Of a stretch of DNA of 7,213 nt, positions 4,429-7,213 are shown in pieces; positions within the stretch are counted from its first letter, which is position 1; each line of letters opens with the position of its first letter. Below the pieces are notes generated by a model. That model searched no databases. It saw only the letters and a list, made by a program, of their open reading frames with translations, and was not told the DNA's origin. The position numbers were made by a program, and so were the translations under genes. The stretch lies in assembly GCA_009391605.1 (NCBI GenBank), contig VFGQ01000030.1:1-7213 (forward strand), read 5' to 3'. The DNA is from SAR202 cluster bacterium (GTDB lineage: Bacteria > Chloroflexota > Dehalococcoidia > SAR202 > GCA-002694895).

Positions 4429-6741
4429 TTATAATCCAAAATTAGCTGGAGGAATCTCATCTAAAAGATGTTGAACAAAATAATCCCATCTTTTTCGCCA
4501 GAAATATTTCCAAGATTTTAATGAAGTTTCAGAATCTACAGGTGAATGTTCAATCTCTGGGATAATCAACATATCAAAGTCTTTATTATTTTGTATTAAT
4601 TCATGTACTAGTCTAAGAGTGTGGTACATGTAAACATTATCATCCATATCACCATGAATTAATAAAAGTTTACCTTTTAATTCTGATACATAATTTCTCG
4701 TTGCCTGATCGCTATAAATTTCATCAGAAACTTTTCCCTGATACTTTTCTCCCCATCTGGAATTATACTCAAGATTGTCGTAATTACCCGAAGACGCGAC
4801 TCCCACAGAATAAAAATCAGAATATTTAAGTAATGCATTTGCAGTTGAATATCCACCACCAGAATGTCCATACATTCCTACTTTTTTAATATCCATATAA
4901 GGTTTTGTTTTAGATATATTTTTTATTACATGAATATGATCTTCTATTGAACCATTATCCTCAAGCTGTCCATAAGAATAATCATGAAATAATTTAGATC
5001 TTTCCGATGTCCCTCTTCCTTCGATTATAACTATTACAAAACCAAGTTCTACAATTGAATTTACCTGCCCAAAACTTTCGTGTCCAAAAGAATGATCTCT
5101 TAAACCAAGTGATTGTGGTCCCGGATATATAAAATCAAGGACAGGGTATTTTACACTTTGGTCAAAATAAGAAGGTTTAAATATTGCGCCATAAATTGTT
5201 GTTTTATTATCTGCCGCCAAGTCTGAAAAATACTCTGGATCAGTCCACCCGAGCTTAACAAGTGAAGAAATATCTGCCTCAATTAATTTTTTGCCAGACA
5301 AATCATCTGTATGTTTCAACATAGTAATCTGTGGCTGATTAATCGAACTATACTGATCAACAAAATATCTGCTTTTTTTATTAAAATTAATAATATGATT
5401 AGCATTTTCTTCTGATAACAATTCAAGTGCGGAGCCATCAAAGTTAACTTTATAAAACCCTTCCCAGTAAGGGTTGAATTCAGGTTCTCTTGCACCTGCA
5501 GTAAAATATATTACTTCTTCATTTTCATCAATATCTATTATTTCCCTTACCCGCCATTCTCCTGATGTAATCTGAAATTTTTCTACACCTGTAGTCAGAT
5601 CATGCATATAAAAATGAGCCCAGCCACTTTTTTCTGAATACCAGATTAACTGATTTGATTTAAATAAAGGTCTGATAGCAGGATAGTCAGTAATTCTTGG
5701 AGCCATATCAACATATGTATCTGCACTTTCAGTAATTATTTCACTAACTTTACCCGTTTCAACATCAATCTTTTTTAATGTCATATTATACTGACCACGA
5801 TCAGAAATAAGATAATAAAAATATTTTTCATCTTCTGACCAAAAAAAATTGTGCTGATCATTGCTACTCACAAAATCAACATGAAACATGCCAAAATAAG
5901 TAAAAGGTTTTTCATCATGCGTGATCATAGAATTTGTTTGTGTATCAAACAAATATATTTCATTAGTTGATATATTTTCACCAGGAAAACTATATGGCAA
6001 TGAGTGCACTTCAGGTCTTGCAGGCGAGTCGCCTTTTATATGTTGAATTAAAGGTAATTCTTTAAGATTTCTTTCATCAAGTTTAATACAAAAAATATAC
6101 CGACCGGATGGGGACCAAGCTAAAGCTGTAGGAAAAAGAGTACCGTTCTGCTTTGCAAGAGTACTGCCTTTACCAAGAAAAGATAATTCTCCGTAACTAT
6201 ATTTCTCTATACCATCACTAGTAAGTTTAATGGTATTTTTCTCGTTAATTTCCTTATAAACAAGATTGTTTTTTTCAATCCATGCATACTTACTCCCGTC
6301 AGGAGATTTATGAAGATATTTATCCTTTGGCATTGAATCAAACCGATAAATACATTCTGCATTTGATAAATTATATTCAAATGTATGATTAAGATATTCA
6401 AAAGAAATCAGATTGATATGATTGTCATAAGAAATATTTACAGATGATTCTTTGATCTTCTTATTTTTATTTGAGCTGGCAAGAATCTGATTTATCAGTT
6501 TATTATCAATCCCTTGTTCCGCTAAACAATCATTAAAAACAGATAATTTAATCACATAATGGGGATTTGGGTTTGAAACATTGTATACTCTTACCTCATC
6601 TCCATCTTTAGAATTAGTAAAAAGCAAAAACTCCTTTCCATCATCAGACCATACAATATCTACACTATCATTCTTAACCAATTCCCCCCAATAAATTGGA
6701 AGTTTTTTTCTTGCCAGTTGATATCTTTTTTCAATATTCAT
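4429..6741 (-). CDS. S9-family serine peptidase (DPP IV-like: beta-propeller plus alpha/beta-hydrolase), cytoplasmic
   Basis: Prolyl-oligopeptidase-type peptidase acting on short peptides that enter through an N-terminal beta-propeller. The 770 residues are close to DPP IV length. The propeller spans about 30-490, with blade signatures such as ALAWSPSGRYIF (206-217) and FFWSEDEKYFYY (299-310). The hydrolase domain follows from about 495. The nucleophile is S627 in GHSGGGY (625-631), the acid D700 in HGDMDDNV (696-703) and the base H732 in IEHSP. Y539 in YPGPQS matches the oxyanion Tyr of DPP IV, and N702 matches its Asn710. The double-Glu motif that gives DPP IV its free-N-terminus preference (WVYEEE) is replaced by YSYGELSF (181-188) with only E185. 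Dipeptidyl-peptidase activity is therefore doubtful; an oligopeptidase or acyl-peptidase role is possible. No signal peptide is present. The ATG is 9 nt after the DUF805 stop with GGAG too far upstream, suggesting translational coupling. Confidence 0.9.
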   Translation of the reverse strand: MNIEKRYQLARKKLPIYWGELVKNDSVDIVWSDDGKEFLLFTNSKDGDEVRVYNVSNPNPHYVIKLSVFNDCLAEQGIDNKLINQILASSNKNKKIKESSVNISYDNHINLISFEYLNHTFEYNLSNAECIYRFDSMPKDKYLHKSPDGSKYAWIEKNNLVYKEINEKNTIKLTSDGIEKYSYGELSFLGKGSTLAKQNGTLFPTALAWSPSGRYIFCIKLDERNLKELPLIQHIKGDSPARPEVHSLPYSFPGENISTNEIYLFDTQTNSMITHDEKPFTYFGMFHVDFVSSNDQHNFFWSEDEKYFYYLISDRGQYNMTLKKIDVETGKVSEIITESADTYVDMAPRITDYPAIRPLFKSNQLIWYSEKSGWAHFYMHDLTTGVEKFQITSGEWRVREIIDIDENEEVIYFTAGAREPEFNPYWEGFYKVNFDGSALELLSEENANHIINFNKKSRYFVDQYSSINQPQITMLKHTDDLSGKKLIEADISSLVKLGWTDPEYFSDLAADNKTTIYGAIFKPSYFDQSVKYPVLDFIYPGPQSLGLRDHSFGHESFGQVNSIVELGFVIVIIEGRGTSERSKLFHDYSYGQLEDNGSIEDHIHVIKNISKTKPYMDIKKVGMYGHSGGGYSTANALLKYSDFYSVGVASSGNYDNLEYNSRWGEKYQGKVSDEIYSDQATRNYVSELKGKLLLIHGDMDDNVYMYHTLRLVHELIQNNKDFDMLIIPEIEHSPVDSETSLKSWKYFWRKRWDYFVQHLLDEIPPANFGL

Positions 6742-6750
6742 AAAATAAAA

Positions 6751-7098
6751 TCAATTTTCTCCCTCTTTACTTGGAAGTGCCATTAAAATAAACACAACAG
6801 GAATTCCTATACCAGTAAAATACAACAACTGCCACCATCCGCTTCTATTGGTATCATGTAGTCTTCTTGCTCCTACTGCAATACCAGGGGTGATAACACC
6901 TACATTAAATAACAATCTCAAAGGTCCAGTACCTAACGTTTCAGTAAAGCCAGGAAATATGACTGCATCCAGTATTCCTGTTATAACTCCAACAATAGCT
7001 GTAAATAAGAAAAACCACCAATATTCAGATCTTGAAGCTTTTCCTTTAAAATTTGCATATTTATTTAAACATGTTTGAATTGATTGCTGAAAAGTCAT
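6751..7098 (-). CDS. DUF805 family small membrane protein
   Basis: Small inner-membrane protein of the DUF805 (YhaH-like) family, whose function is unknown. The product is 115 residues. Seen: the N-terminal amphipathic start and FKGKASRSEYWWFFLF (17-32), the family's G-[KR]-A-S-R-x-E-[YF]-W block. Next come about three membrane segments (near 27-47, 60-77, 91-107) and the ARRLHDTNRSGWWQLL block (78-92), the strongest family mark. The protein ends at GEN, where most members continue with a short NxYG-type tail, so it is slightly short. The frame opens at a GTG at 7104, but that codon lies inside GAGGTGAT, a near-perfect Shine-Dalgarno sequence 5 nt before the ATG at 7098; I take 7098. It is the first complete gene of the operon, 9 nt ahead of the S9 peptidase. 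No catalytic residues are visible, and its link to peptide use rests on position only. Confidence 0.88.
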   Translation of the reverse strand: MTFQQSIQTCLNKYANFKGKASRSEYWWFFLFTAIVGVITGILDAVIFPGFTETLGTGPLRLLFNVGVITPGIAVGARRLHDTNRSGWWQLLYFTGIGIPVVFILMALPSKEGEN

Positions 7099-7099
7099 A

Positions 7100-7107
7100 A
7101 TCACCTC
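7100..7107 (-). promoter_or_regulatory. Ribosome binding site that sets the DUF805 start
   Basis: GAGGTGAT on the minus strand, 5 nt from GAGG to the ATG at 7098. It contains the GTG at 7104, which would otherwise be read as the start. Confidence 0.75.
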
Positions 7108-7131
7108 TGTTTATATATTTAAAACATCTTA

Positions 7132-7213
7132 CTAAATTCTTATGTAATTTAATCTTGCTTCATCAGAAAAAAGTATCTTTTTATCATAAAAATCAAATAT
7201 ATACTTAAACTTC
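7132..7213 (-). CDS. Possible C-terminal end of an upstream gene, cut by window edge
   Basis: One minus-strand frame stays open from the right edge for 26 codons and stops at TAG (7134-7132), 33 nt before the DUF805 start. The residues are mixed charged and aromatic (KFKYIFDFYDKK, then ILFSDEARLNYIRI), looking more like protein than the other frames, and the codons resemble those of the neighbours. It is too short to assign to a family. If real, it may be the preceding gene of the same operon, since I see no terminator and no convincing promoter between it and DUF805. The alternative is plain non-coding DNA. Confidence 0.35.
   Translation of the reverse strand, partial: KFKYIFDFYDKKILFSDEARLNYIRI

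Noticed and set aside
4677..4871. 64-codon minus-strand open frame
   Set aside because: Out-of-frame shadow of the S9 hydrolase domain, no ribosome binding site or family resemblance.
5845..5852. A8 homopolymer inside the S9 gene, and a similar one in the M19 gene near 3898-3905, considered as programmed frameshift sites
   Set aside because: Both genes are intact in a single frame with full-length domains, so no frameshift is needed; such runs are common in AT-rich genes.
6207..6401. 64-codon minus-strand open frame
   Set aside because: Out-of-frame shadow of the S9 propeller domain, with composition typical of AT-rich noise.
6848..7078. 76-codon plus-strand open frame
   Set aside because: Antisense to DUF805, whose conserved blocks account for the sequence; no Shine-Dalgarno signal.
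7099..7104. Two-residue extension of DUF805 from a GTG start
   Set aside because: The GTG is inside the GAGGTGAT ribosome binding site of the ATG at 7098.

Overview
The window is a 7.2 kb piece of an AT-rich bacterial chromosome (roughly one third G+C or less, judged by eye). Several genes have good Shine-Dalgarno sequences (GAGGTG, GAGGTGAT, AGGA), and two have recognisable sigma-70-type promoters (TTGACA/TATATT and TTGAAT-N17-TATAAT). This argues for a bacterium with conventional initiation signals and against Bacteroidota. I cannot name the lineage. No rRNA, tRNA, CRISPR array, insertion sequence or phage gene is visible.

Layout from left to right. At 1-999 (minus) lies the N-terminal two thirds of an N-acyl-D-amino-acid deacylase (D-aminoacylase), cut by the left edge, with its own promoter in the 1000-1192 gap. 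At 1193-2053 (minus) is a ZIP-family divalent metal transporter with a His/Asp-rich tail, followed by a likely intrinsic terminator. A 162 bp AT-rich divergent region, rich in small repeats and dyads, separates it from a HxlR-family regulator at 2216-2557 (plus). The regulator meets, tail to tail with a 15 bp overlap, the end of a compact minus-strand operon running from about 7098 down to 2543. Its order is DUF805 membrane protein, S9-family serine peptidase, M19-type renal-dipeptidase-fold protein, LysE/RhtB amino-acid exporter, with gaps of 9, 26 and 9 nt. A short reading frame at the right edge (7132-7213) may be the tail of a further upstream gene.

The functional theme is intracellular breakdown of peptides and acylated amino acids. 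The S9 enzyme would trim peptides and the M19 protein would act on dipeptides or related amides. The LysE-type protein would export surplus amino acids. The neighbouring D-aminoacylase would free D-amino acids from N-acyl forms. Because M19 enzymes often accept substrates with a C-terminal D-residue and the deacylase is D-specific, a role in D-amino-acid-containing peptides or cell-wall-derived compounds is a reasonable but unproven inference. Two enzymes depart from their best-known relatives: the M19 protein lacks the N-terminal HxD metal ligands and the bridging Glu, and the S9 peptidase lacks the double-Glu motif of DPP IV.

I do not see a clearly new multi-gene system. All genes but the edge fragment belong to recognisable families. 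The points most worth following are the altered active sites, the operator-like dyads in the zip/hxlR divergent region, and the grouping of peptidases with an exporter. Two starts should be moved downstream (to 4402 and 7098), because the upstream TTG and GTG candidates lie on or inside the ribosome binding sites.
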